A DNA stretch of 32,183 nt from a virus: IMG/VR virus record IMGVR_UViG_3300043436_002413, positions 1-32,183 of that record; one strand, given 5' to 3'. The position numbers were made by a program, and so were the translations under genes. The first letter of the stretch is position 1, and the number at the start of each line of letters is the position of its first letter. The notes beneath the pieces were generated by a model, which had not been told where the DNA came from, did not search any database, and saw only the letters and a program-made list of their open reading frames with translations. Of the stretch, positions 1 through 7,373 are shown piece after piece.

Positions 1-1
1 G

Positions 2-175
2 CCAATCGTGGATGAACTCGTTGGATTCCCCGCAGGGGAGCATGATGACACCGTGGATGCCGTGGTGGATTTGCTAGAGCATGCACGAACCCGCCGTTAT
101 GATCCACGGGCAAAGCCAGCCACAATCAAAAGCACCAAGCCGCAACTGTGGCGACTCTACGGAAACAACCCATGA
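2..175 (+). CDS. Terminase large subunit, C-terminal end (5' partial)
   Basis: The last 57 codons of a gene that begins before the window. The segment GFPAGEHDDTVDA is the typical end of the nuclease domain of phage large terminases, where paired acidic residues help bind the catalytic metal. The family packages DNA into proheads by ATP-driven translocation and cuts the concatemer. The ATPase domain lies outside the window, so the subtype cannot be judged. The stop TGA overlaps the portal start (ATGA), which suggests translational coupling. Identification rests on this one motif plus the position directly before the portal gene; confidence is good but not absolute. Confidence 0.85.
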   Translation, partial: PIVDELVGFPAGEHDDTVDAVVDLLEHARTRRYDPRAKPATIKSTKPQLWRLYGNNP

Positions 176-2760
176 TGCCAAGCGACGCAAATAAGACCCA
201 AGGCGGCGACCAAATCCGAGTTGCTCCCGTGTTCCAAGCACTTGTCACCCCGGTCGAGATGCAGAGGTCGTACTACCTCTCCGTCAACAAGATCCTTCGG
301 CAAGGCTCTCTTGCGTTCCGCAAGGATCGAAACCTTCAGAGGCAGATGCGATACGACCCCGACATCATGGGGCCGCTCGTCATGCTGCAACTCTCGGTCG
401 CGTGCGCCGAGTGGGCGGTTCAGGTTCCCGCCGACATGCAGGGCGACGAGCAGGCCACGGAGCAGGCCGCGTTCGTGGAGAAACTGCTGAAAAACACCCC
501 ACGCTTCACGGACATGATGCGCCATCTGCTCGACGCGCTCTGGTACGGGCGGTCGGCGGTCAACATGGTGTTCGGCAAGCAGGGCGAGACGATCTACATC
601 CGAGACTGGATGCCGATTCACGGCGACAGCCTGACCATGACGGAACTCGGCCAGTTGGGCCTGAAGGTCGGCCCGCGCTACTACACGCAGACCATCGGCG
701 GCGCAGCCCCGGATACGGACAAGATCAATGGCACGGTAATCGGCTGGGACTCTCGCGTTCTGCCGCTGGACGATCAGCAGCGAGCCACCATCGCGCTGCA
801 CACCTACCAGCCACAGGGCGTGGATTTCGATGATCCATACGAAGCCGAGAACGCCTACCTCGGTCGCGGCATGCGCGATCTGGTCTGGTACTACTGGTCG
901 CTGAAGCAGGCCGCGCTACAGAACTGGGCGACCTACATTGAGCGATACAGCATGGGCATCCGCGTGGGCAACTACCCCGTGGGCAACGAGGCTGCGAAGG
1001 CTGACATGGAGTCGGCCATGCAGAACCTGCTTGGCGATGTCTCGGTGCTGATTCCCAAGAACGCAGACGGCAGCGATGCAGGCTTCGGCATCGACATCAA
1101 GGAGCCGAACGGCGGCAACGCAGAAGCGTTCGCCAAGATGGTTGAGTACCTGACGGAGAACATCAAGGAAGTCATCCTTGGGCAGACTGGCACTTCGCAG
1201 GCTGTGTCGAGCGGTCTTGGCTCAAGCATCGGCGACCAGCACGCGCAGACGCTCAACCGCCAAGTCACCTACATTGCCAACGCGCTGGCCGAAACCATCA
1301 CGCGCGAAATCGTCACGCCGCTGTTCCGCATGAACTTCGGCGACGATGCCGTGCCGCCGTCCTTCTCATTCAGCGTGAGCAAGCCGAACCCGGACGAGTA
1401 CATGAAGGCGATTGAGGCGTTCACCAAGTTGGGTGGTCGCGTCAGCGAGCGCGAGGCACGCAAGGTGTTGGGCCTTGCCGAGCCAGAGGACGACGAGATG
1501 GTGCTTCAGGCTCCATCCGAGGGCGGCATGGGTGGTGGCGGCATGCCTCCGCTTGATGTCCGCCCGATGGGCGACGAGCCGGGAGACGCAGGCTTGGAGG
1601 GCGATGCAGAGCCATTCAGCAAGGATCGCTTTGCGCTTTCCGATGTTGACCTGACCCCGCCCAAGGGCGCAGCCGAGGCCGCTGCCCGTGGGCTGGAACT
1701 GCGCCGCAAGCACGGCAGGGGCGGCACGGAAGTCGGCGTGGCTCGCGCACGCGACTTGTCGAACCGCAAGACGCTTTCGCCGTCAACGGTGCGCCGCATG
1801 AACTCGTACTTCGCACGGCACGAAGTGGACAAGCAAGGCGAGGGCTGGGGCGAGGACAGCGCGGGCTACATCGCGTGGCTGCTCTGGGGCGGCGACGCGG
1901 GCAAGTCGTGGGCGAAGAAGAAGTCTGCCGAACTGGATCGCGCCGAGGGCAAGGACGAGAGCGAGAAGCGCGGCAGCAAGGATCGCTTCGACGGTGCGAA
2001 CTGTGGCATCGGCGAGGGCGGCTTCCAGCCGGGGAACAAGTGCGCCGAGGGCGGTGGTGGCGGTGGCGAGCAGCCAAAAGCAGGCGAGGGCCGCGAACGG
2101 GCCGCGCCGAGGAAGGAACGCCGACGCGACCGGATCGAAGGCACGGACGAGGAAGTGAAGGATGAGATTCGCAAGTCCGAGCGACAAGTGAAGCGCATCC
2201 GAGCCAAGATTGCGGAGATCAATGACAAGTGGGAGCAGGCGCAAAAGCCCATTCCCGCAGATCAATGGAAAAAGATGGTTGATGCGGAAGTGCAGAAGCG
2301 CATGAGCGAACGCGCGAAGGAAATCACCGCAGACATCATCGCTAGAGGCCAAAAGGAACGCGACGCATCTGCGAAGGAGAGAACTGAATCTTTCCTGCGA
2401 GAAGCCGCAGCAAGGGCAAAGGCATCCGAAGAGCGCATTGCAGCATCGCAGAAGAAGGTCGATGAAATCTCCGACAACCTGCGCCAAATGATCCTTGCCT
2501 ACCGGAAGAAGTGGGGCAGAGATTGGAAGCCGAAGAAAGCCGCAGAACTTGGACTGCCTCCCTTCAAGGAAGAGAACTCCAAGCGACGCATGATGTTTGA
2601 CATGGCCGAGCAGAAGATGCGAGCCAAGATTTCCGCGATGTTCAATCGGTATTCAGCGCAGAGTTCTTCTATGTCAAATGCCATGAATGATCTTGATGAG
2701 GCCGAAGCAACCCTTGAGGCCATCGGCGCAATCTTGACCGTGGCTAGCCGCCGCAAGTGA
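172..2760 (+). CDS. Portal protein (DUF935/Mu gp29-like) with long C-terminal extension
   Basis: About 862 residues from ATG 172, which overlaps the terminase stop; a GTG at 148 is in frame but lies inside the terminase gene, and ATG 175 is equally possible. Residues 15-470 look like a DUF935-type portal: RYDPDIMGPLVMLQLS, then DALWYGRSAVNMVF, then a long helical stem (IKEVILGQTGTSQAV). Portals form the dodecameric ring through which DNA enters and leaves the head. Residues 483-606 hold a separate domain (LTPPKGAAEAAARGLELRRKHGRGG ending WGGDAGKSWAKKK in pieces), flanked on both sides by SKDRF. After the second SKDRF comes a CGIGEGGFQPGNKC segment, a Gly-rich linker and about 200 residues of charged coiled coil. 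Ordinary portals of this family are near 450-550 residues, so the extension is unusual; it could be cleaved off or sit inside the head. Confidence 0.88.
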   Translation: MMPSDANKTQGGDQIRVAPVFQALVTPVEMQRSYYLSVNKILRQGSLAFRKDRNLQRQMRYDPDIMGPLVMLQLSVACAEWAVQVPADMQGDEQATEQAAFVEKLLKNTPRFTDMMRHLLDALWYGRSAVNMVFGKQGETIYIRDWMPIHGDSLTMTELGQLGLKVGPRYYTQTIGGAAPDTDKINGTVIGWDSRVLPLDDQQRATIALHTYQPQGVDFDDPYEAENAYLGRGMRDLVWYYWSLKQAALQNWATYIERYSMGIRVGNYPVGNEAAKADMESAMQNLLGDVSVLIPKNADGSDAGFGIDIKEPNGGNAEAFAKMVEYLTENIKEVILGQTGTSQAVSSGLGSSIGDQHAQTLNRQVTYIANALAETITREIVTPLFRMNFGDDAVPPSFSFSVSKPNPDEYMKAIEAFTKLGGRVSEREARKVLGLAEPEDDEMVLQAPSEGGMGGGGMPPLDVRPMGDEPGDAGLEGDAEPFSKDRFALSDVDLTPPKGAAEAAARGLELRRKHGRGGTEVGVARARDLSNRKTLSPSTVRRMNSYFARHEVDKQGEGWGEDSAGYIAWLLWGGDAGKSWAKKKSAELDRAEGKDESEKRGSKDRFDGANCGIGEGGFQPGNKCAEGGGGGGEQPKAGEGRERAAPRKERRRDRIEGTDEEVKDEIRKSERQVKRIRAKIAEINDKWEQAQKPIPADQWKKMVDAEVQKRMSERAKEITADIIARGQKERDASAKERTESFLREAAARAKASEERIAASQKKVDEISDNLRQMILAYRKKWGRDWKPKKAAELGLPPFKEENSKRRMMFDMAEQKMRAKISAMFNRYSAQSSSMSNAMNDLDEAEATLEAIGAILTVASRRK

Positions 2761-3809
2761 CGGAGTTTGAGCGCATCTACAGGCGCGGACTCGCCGATGT
2801 CCGGCGGTGGTATCTCGCGGCCCTAGCCGCGCAGGTACGCGACGAGCCAGAGGATGCCGCCGAAGCGTGGGAGCGGTACGGCGAGGTTCTAGGGCAGGTG
2901 ATGACCCTAACGGCCCTAGCGGGCGCGGCGCAGGCCCACGCGGCCACCAAGGAGCAGGGAGCCGATTGGGAGGCCGGAGAATGGCCGGAGGAGCGTCCGG
3001 ACACCTTTGCGGCTGCGGAGGCGGGCTTCGGCCCCGGCGCGTACTGGAAGGCCATCCAAGCCTTTAGGAACCGAACTCCACTTGCATGGACGGAGATTCT
3101 GCGAATCAAAGCGGAAATGCGATCTATTGCAAACCGCGTAGCAATCACCGAGAACAAGCGGGCATTGAAAGACATGGCAACGCGCTTGGATGCGTTGAAA
3201 GCCGTTCTCTCCGGCGCATTCAAAATCAAGGGTGCAACCTATCAGCAAGTGCAGCGCATCCGTGACTTGATCGCGCAAAGCATGGTGAACCAGTCCATCC
3301 CGAAGGGGCTGAAGACCGGGAGCCTCTCGGCATTCATCCGGCGGGCGCAAGTCGAGGGCATCATCGGCATGACCTCCGCGCGGCTGGAGACGGTCTACCG
3401 CACGAACACGGCCACGGCCTACAACGAAGCGACCGCAGAAACGATGGACAGCCCAGCGGTTGCGCGATGGGCTCCGCTGGTGCGTCTAGTCGAGATTCAC
3501 GACAGCCGGACGCGCGGCGCACCCGGCGGCGTGTACCGTCCCAAGGGCAAGACCAAGAACCCCGGATCGCATTGGCAGATGGATGGCTACATAGCCACGG
3601 CTGCTGACATGCGCTCGCAGGGGCTTGTGCCGCCGAACGGCTTCAACTGTCGAGGCTCGCTAGAGCCTGTGACCTTTGACGAGGCCAAGGACATGGGATT
3701 CATCCGCAAGGACGAAACTCTAGATCGTGCTGCGTTGGCACGGTATAACGCAATCCGGCAACGCATCATCGACAGAGGCGACTACCCTGACCCCGGATTC
3801 AAACGATGA
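2757..3809 (+). CDS. MuF/SPP1 gp7-like minor head protein
   Basis: 350 residues, GTG start at 2757 inside the portal stop (GTGA). The C-terminal half carries the MuF signature: ARLETVYRTNTATAYNEA, then VRLVEIHDSRTR, and finally the PPNGFNCRGS end that is nearly invariant in the family. MuF proteins bind the portal, are packaged in the prohead and in some phages travel with the DNA. The N-terminal half (to about residue 190) is helical. The usual H...DG pair in the middle reads HWQMDG here. Gene order portal, MuF, protease, capsid is the Mu/SPP1 order. The stretch around 3070-3300 uses more A/T-ending codons than its flanks. Confidence 0.88.
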   Translation: MTEFERIYRRGLADVRRWYLAALAAQVRDEPEDAAEAWERYGEVLGQVMTLTALAGAAQAHAATKEQGADWEAGEWPEERPDTFAAAEAGFGPGAYWKAIQAFRNRTPLAWTEILRIKAEMRSIANRVAITENKRALKDMATRLDALKAVLSGAFKIKGATYQQVQRIRDLIAQSMVNQSIPKGLKTGSLSAFIRRAQVEGIIGMTSARLETVYRTNTATAYNEATAETMDSPAVARWAPLVRLVEIHDSRTRGAPGGVYRPKGKTKNPGSHWQMDGYIATAADMRSQGLVPPNGFNCRGSLEPVTFDEAKDMGFIRKDETLDRAALARYNAIRQRIIDRGDYPDPGFKR

Positions 3810-4756
3810 ACACAGAAGACAAGTTTTACTTCGGCAAGCACGGCCAGCCCGAGCGGTTTGGCCTCATGCGAGTTGAACTTTTAGACGCGGGCCGATCTTC
3901 AATGGTGTCTACTGACGAGTTCAAGCGATACGCAATCGCCAATATCCCCGGCGTGAGCCGATCCGACTTTCTGGAAACCATGATTGAAAAAGTCAATGCG
4001 TGGGCGAAGCAGAACGGAAAAGGTGTTCGCGCCAAGGTGGCTGTGAAGGGCATGGATTTCTCTCGCCCCGGCCAGCCCGAGCGGTTCGAGGCCGCAGCGT
4101 GGATGCCAAGTATTCGTGCGTTTTTGGCGGATATGACTTCTCAAAGGCAGAAGGTGCGAGTTTGGATTAGTGGTCGTGACACCGTAAATGTTTCAGGAGC
4201 GTGGCAACAGGTTTGGAAATCGGGCAAGGGTGCTGCGATTGCGGGCCGACTTGTTTTGCGATTGAGGGAAGCGGCCAAGATGGCGGGATATGCCGTTAGT
4301 GGAAGTAGCGAAGATCGAAAAGACGATCCGAAAAGGGGAATCACCACTACGGTTTACACCGTAACAAATATGCCGCCCGATGCTGTTGCATACCTGAAGA
4401 ACTGGGGCATAAGCACTACTCCGCAATCGTTTTCGGGATTCACGGGAACCTCGGCGGTTGCATATTCCCGCCCCGGCCAGCCCGAGCGGTTCGATGCGTC
4501 GAGCCTTGACCGCAAGGGGTTTGCGGCGGCTTCGTCATCGCCCATGCTTGGCAAGTTGCTCTCCGAGAAGCAGATGCCCGAGGGCGGATGGCGTGCCGTA
4601 GAGACTGGCGGCGGTGCGTTGGTCATTTCGTTTGAGGACGGCGATGTGGCTGGGAACTTCGCTCGCCGCGTGGCGAGCAACGGCTACAGCGCGACGGCTC
4701 CGGTGCAGTCCATCGGACGCTACTGGAATGTGGAGGTGAAGAATGGCAAGGTCTGA
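3806..4756 (+). CDS. Modular head-region protein with three RPGQPERF-type linkers
   Basis: 316 residues, ATG overlapping the MuF stop (ATGA). No family recognised. It is built of three small globular segments, each preceded by the same linker: FGKHGQPERF at residues 9-18, SRPGQPERF at 86-94 and SRPGQPERF at 221-229. The segments of roughly 67, 126 and 87 residues look like compact alpha/beta domains unrelated to one another. The linkers are also repeated in the DNA: 18 bases shared by all three and 26 bases by the last two. The middle segment has clearly lower GC (about 51% by hand count over 4141-4440) than the last (about 64% over 4501-4680). It sits between MuF and the protease, where internal head proteins are often encoded, so cleavage of the linkers into separate peptides is a reasonable but untested idea. 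Confidence 0.7.
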   Translation: MNTEDKFYFGKHGQPERFGLMRVELLDAGRSSMVSTDEFKRYAIANIPGVSRSDFLETMIEKVNAWAKQNGKGVRAKVAVKGMDFSRPGQPERFEAAAWMPSIRAFLADMTSQRQKVRVWISGRDTVNVSGAWQQVWKSGKGAAIAGRLVLRLREAAKMAGYAVSGSSEDRKDDPKRGITTTVYTVTNMPPDAVAYLKNWGISTTPQSFSGFTGTSAVAYSRPGQPERFDASSLDRKGFAAASSSPMLGKLLSEKQMPEGGWRAVETGGGALVISFEDGDVAGNFARRVASNGYSATAPVQSIGRYWNVEVKNGKV

Positions 4757-5436
4757 CGGGAACTACTTCGTCATCCGTGGCTACATGGACGGAATGATCA
4801 TGGGCGAGCGTTCGTTTGATACGCAGCAGGAGGCCGAGTTCTACGGCAAGCGAATGTTGGATCACATGAAGAGCCAGTATCCAAAGGCAAAGAAGATTGC
4901 CGTGGACATTGATTCAACCGTGAAGCATGCTCCCGGCCCGAAGATCAAGACGCTTGCCTCCCGCCCCGGCAAGAAGGACATGATGGCAAGTGAGAACGAA
5001 GTGCGTCTGCAACTCAAGGGCGGTCGCTCAATCAAGATCGTCCGCACCGAAACGCCGACGGGCGGCATGTGGAGCATTCCAGAAATGCCCGAGATTGCGG
5101 CGCATCAGAACATCTCCGTGATTCGTGATCGCCTGCGTGGCAAGGGCTTGATTGCCTGCCGCCCCGGCGAGAAGGACATGATGGCTACGCGAAAGCCAAA
5201 GGTGCGCGAGAAGTGGGAAACCGTGTTCTATGAGTATTTCCACGGTGTACCCGTGAGCATCATGGATTCGGGAAAAATCAAGAACGACATCAACGCCATT
5301 CTTGCAAGCGGAGCGGACTTGAAGGTGGAGATGCCAAAACTTGTGAAGAAGTATGGTCGCTTCTCCCGCCCCGGCGCGAAGGCGACCTTCAAGGTCGAGG
5401 ATCGCTTCTACTTCGGCAAGGGCCGCAAGGAGCGGT
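3841..5436 (+). repeat. Dispersed linker repeats in the modular head genes
   Basis: CGGCCAGCCCGAGCGGTT occurs at 3841-3858, 4069-4086 and 4474-4491; the last two copies extend to 26 identical bases (4064-4089, 4469-4494). A related pair of 27 bases with one mismatch lies at 4961-4987 and 5159-5185, and a further SRPG copy at 5364-5375. All five SRPG/CRPG copies share the core CGCCCCGGC. All copies are in frame and encode linkers between domains, so the repeat is constrained at protein level; the DNA identity is nevertheless higher than needed for the amino acids. Confidence 0.85.
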
Positions 5437-5627
5437 TTGCGATCACGCGACAGCCCGGATCGTGTCTCTATGCAAACAACACCGGAACCGATGTCAGCGG
5501 ATATCACTCGGCAATTGCAAAGGCGATAGAAAAGGGTGGTAAGTTTGATAGCGACTTCTCGGATGTGTTCAAGTTGACTCGCTCGCCAGCCGGAAGCGTT
5601 TGCCTTTGGAGTCTCACTTGGGCATAA
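4743..5627 (+). CDS. Second modular head-region protein with RPG linkers
   Basis: 294 residues, starting 14 bases inside the previous gene. No family recognised. It continues the modular design: SRPGKKDMMAS at residues 73-83, CRPGEKDMMAT at 139-149, SRPGAKATF at 208-216, then DRFYFGKGRKERF at 220-232, which mirrors the N-terminus of the preceding protein (DKFYFGKHGQPERF). The four segments between linkers are short (about 50-72 residues). The first (YFVIRGYMDGMIMGERSF...) resembles a small alpha/beta fold. The KKDMMA/EKDMMA linkers are near-identical over 27 DNA bases (4961-4987 and 5159-5185). With no enzyme motifs, a structural or injected-protein role is inferred only from position and from the linkers. 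Confidence 0.68.
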   Translation: MARSDGNYFVIRGYMDGMIMGERSFDTQQEAEFYGKRMLDHMKSQYPKAKKIAVDIDSTVKHAPGPKIKTLASRPGKKDMMASENEVRLQLKGGRSIKIVRTETPTGGMWSIPEMPEIAAHQNISVIRDRLRGKGLIACRPGEKDMMATRKPKVREKWETVFYEYFHGVPVSIMDSGKIKNDINAILASGADLKVEMPKLVKKYGRFSRPGAKATFKVEDRFYFGKGRKERFAITRQPGSCLYANNTGTDVSGYHSAIAKAIEKGGKFDSDFSDVFKLTRSPAGSVCLWSLTWA

Positions 5628-5629
5628 CC

Positions 5630-6889
5630 ATGCCAGCATCCCACACCGTCGAAAAGACCGAAGAAGGAAAGGTTCGCATCAAGAACCTTGAGTTGTTCAT
5701 GGGCTTCGATCCGTCCATCGACTCGGACGATGACGAAGCCATGCAGGGGTACGACAATCGCAAGGTGCGCGACATCGTTTCACGCACCGGGAAGTTCATC
5801 CAGCGCGGCTCGCGTCCCAAACTGGTCATCGAACACGAGAAGGACGGCAAGCCCACCCGGCCCGAGGCGGTCGGCGACATCACCAGCGTCCGCTACGAGG
5901 AGCGAAACGGCGTTGCCTATGTGGTCGGCGATGTGGAGATGCCAAAGGAGGCGTTCGATTCGCTGCTGGCGACCAACGCATTCCCGCGCCGCAGCGCGGA
6001 GATTTGGAAGGACAATCATCTGTCGGAGGTGGCTCTGCTCGGGCGCGATACGCCGCGCAGGCCGCTGCCTGACACTCGGTTCACGAAGCACGGCTCAAAG
6101 GTGGTCTTTGAGCGTCCTCTTGGAGTGGTGCGCGTTTCTATTGACTCCAAGGAAAAGTTTGATGAAATTGGCGTCGGCGGAGGACTCAACACCTTCGTCC
6201 CGTCCGCAGGAACCAAAGGAAAGAACATGCCCAGCAAGATGAAGAAGAAGATGGAAGCCGACGAGGAGGCCAAGAAGGCTCTGGAGGCTGCTGCCGCTAT
6301 GGAGTGCGCGGTTGACGAGGACGAGGACAAGATGGCCGAGGAGGCTGATGCCGAGGCGATGGCTGCCGAGGGCATGGAGTTCGCTGGCCCCATGGACGGC
6401 GACGAGGACGAAGAGAACTTCGCCGACGGCGTGCATGTCGATATCGGCTCGCATCAGGGCGAGGAAGAGGAAGAGGACGAGGAGATGGAAGCCGCCTACG
6501 GCGGAAAGGCCAAGATGAGCAAGGGTGACAAGTCCACGAAGGCTCTGTTCGCACGCGTGCAGGAACTTGAGAAGCAACTGAAACTGGAGCGGTTCGGCAA
6601 GGAAGTCGATTCCATGATCCGCGACGGCTACCGCTGTGGCAAGTTCCGCAACAGCATGGTGGAGGAACTGTCGGACGCTGCCAACCCCGGCGCGAAGATC
6701 GCGTTCTGGAAGGCCACGATGGCCCGCCTGCCGCTGAATGTTCCGACCGTGGCGCAGCACACCGTGACCGATGAGGGTGGTTCGATCCTTGATCCCAAGG
6801 AAGCGACTGCCCGAGCCGTGCGTGAAGCGGCTGGCGATCTCGCCAAGTTCAAGCAACTGTTCGCAAAGTACACGGGCCAGAAGGCCTAA
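5630..6889 (+). CDS. Prohead protease-scaffold fusion (Mu gpI type)
   Basis: 419 residues from ATG 5630; a TTG at 5600 is in frame but lies within the previous gene. Residues 1-165 are the protease: RPKLVIEHEKDGKP places the likely catalytic His at 69, and FPRRSAEIW places the likely Ser at 122, followed by LSEVALLGRDTPR, a segment typical of Mu gpI-like proteases. After a junction (SKEKFD at 173-178, GVGGGLNTFVP at 181-191) comes the scaffold: a very acidic stretch (about residues 205-300), a coiled coil (LFARVQELEKQLKLERF) and a helical C-terminus. In this family the protease matures the prohead by cutting itself, the scaffold and sometimes other head proteins. The junction motif resembles the SKDRF sites in the portal, so it is a candidate autocleavage site. 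Confidence 0.85.
   Translation: MPASHTVEKTEEGKVRIKNLELFMGFDPSIDSDDDEAMQGYDNRKVRDIVSRTGKFIQRGSRPKLVIEHEKDGKPTRPEAVGDITSVRYEERNGVAYVVGDVEMPKEAFDSLLATNAFPRRSAEIWKDNHLSEVALLGRDTPRRPLPDTRFTKHGSKVVFERPLGVVRVSIDSKEKFDEIGVGGGLNTFVPSAGTKGKNMPSKMKKKMEADEEAKKALEAAAAMECAVDEDEDKMAEEADAEAMAAEGMEFAGPMDGDEDEENFADGVHVDIGSHQGEEEEEDEEMEAAYGGKAKMSKGDKSTKALFARVQELEKQLKLERFGKEVDSMIRDGYRCGKFRNSMVEELSDAANPGAKIAFWKATMARLPLNVPTVAQHTVTDEGGSILDPKEATARAVREAAGDLAKFKQLFAKYTGQKA
6227..6889 (+). CDS. Scaffold protein from an internal in-frame start
   Basis: An ATG at 6227 (Met200 of the protease-scaffold) is preceded by AAAGGA at 6215-6220, a good ribosome binding site with six bases between. Translation from here gives a 220-residue protein made only of the acidic and coiled-coil scaffold part, without the protease. 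The same arrangement is established for lambda C/Nu3 and Mu I/Z, where the short product is the main scaffold and is needed in excess. The start lies just after the protease-scaffold junction, which is where such a start should be. The site is seen directly; use of the start is inferred. Confidence 0.7.
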   Translation: MPSKMKKKMEADEEAKKALEAAAAMECAVDEDEDKMAEEADAEAMAAEGMEFAGPMDGDEDEENFADGVHVDIGSHQGEEEEEDEEMEAAYGGKAKMSKGDKSTKALFARVQELEKQLKLERFGKEVDSMIRDGYRCGKFRNSMVEELSDAANPGAKIAFWKATMARLPLNVPTVAQHTVTDEGGSILDPKEATARAVREAAGDLAKFKQLFAKYTGQKA

Positions 6890-6907
6890 TCGAAAGGACA
6901 CAAGACA

Positions 6908-7348
6908 ATGGGATCTTTCTCTGACACTCCGGCACTTATCGCAGGCGGCACGGTCTATGCGTACCGCTTCATCAAGGTCGATGCGACTGGCCCGACTGCC
7001 AACACCGATGACAACACGGGCGTGCAGGTTGACAGCGCGGCTGACAATGTGGTCGGCGTGACCGATGGCAGCACCCGTCGCTTTGATACGAGCGACGGCA
7101 CGCACGCGCTTGATGGCGAGCCGATCACCCTTCAGGGTGGCGATGTGGTTCTTGTGGAATGCGGCGGTGCAGTTGCTCGCGGCAGTCGCGTGCAGGCTGA
7201 CTCAAACGGCAAGGCGATCACGGCGGTCGTGACTGCTGGCCCCGTATTCCGCTATCAGGGCTATGTGGCTCTGGAAGCAGGCGCGTCCGGCCGAATCATT
7301 CGCATCGTGAAGAATGGTGGAATGGTTTACTACCCCACCAGTCTCTAA
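6908..7348 (+). CDS. DUF2190-type capsid decoration protein
   Basis: 146 residues, ribosome site GAAAGGA about nine bases upstream. Gly/Val/Asp-rich beta protein with the pattern of DUF2190: VVGVTDGST, then GEPITLQGGDVVLVECGGAVARGSRV, QADSNGKA and a closing strand GRIIRIVKNGG (given in pieces). Members are found beside capsid genes and, where studied, decorate the outside of the head or form trimers on it. Its place directly before the major capsid gene, with 25 bases between, fits this. The function is taken from family and position. Confidence 0.78.
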   Translation: MGSFSDTPALIAGGTVYAYRFIKVDATGPTANTDDNTGVQVDSAADNVVGVTDGSTRRFDTSDGTHALDGEPITLQGGDVVLVECGGAVARGSRVQADSNGKAITAVVTAGPVFRYQGYVALEAGASGRIIRIVKNGGMVYYPTSL

Positions 7349-7373
7349 AACAACTAACAAGGAGCATTGACCA

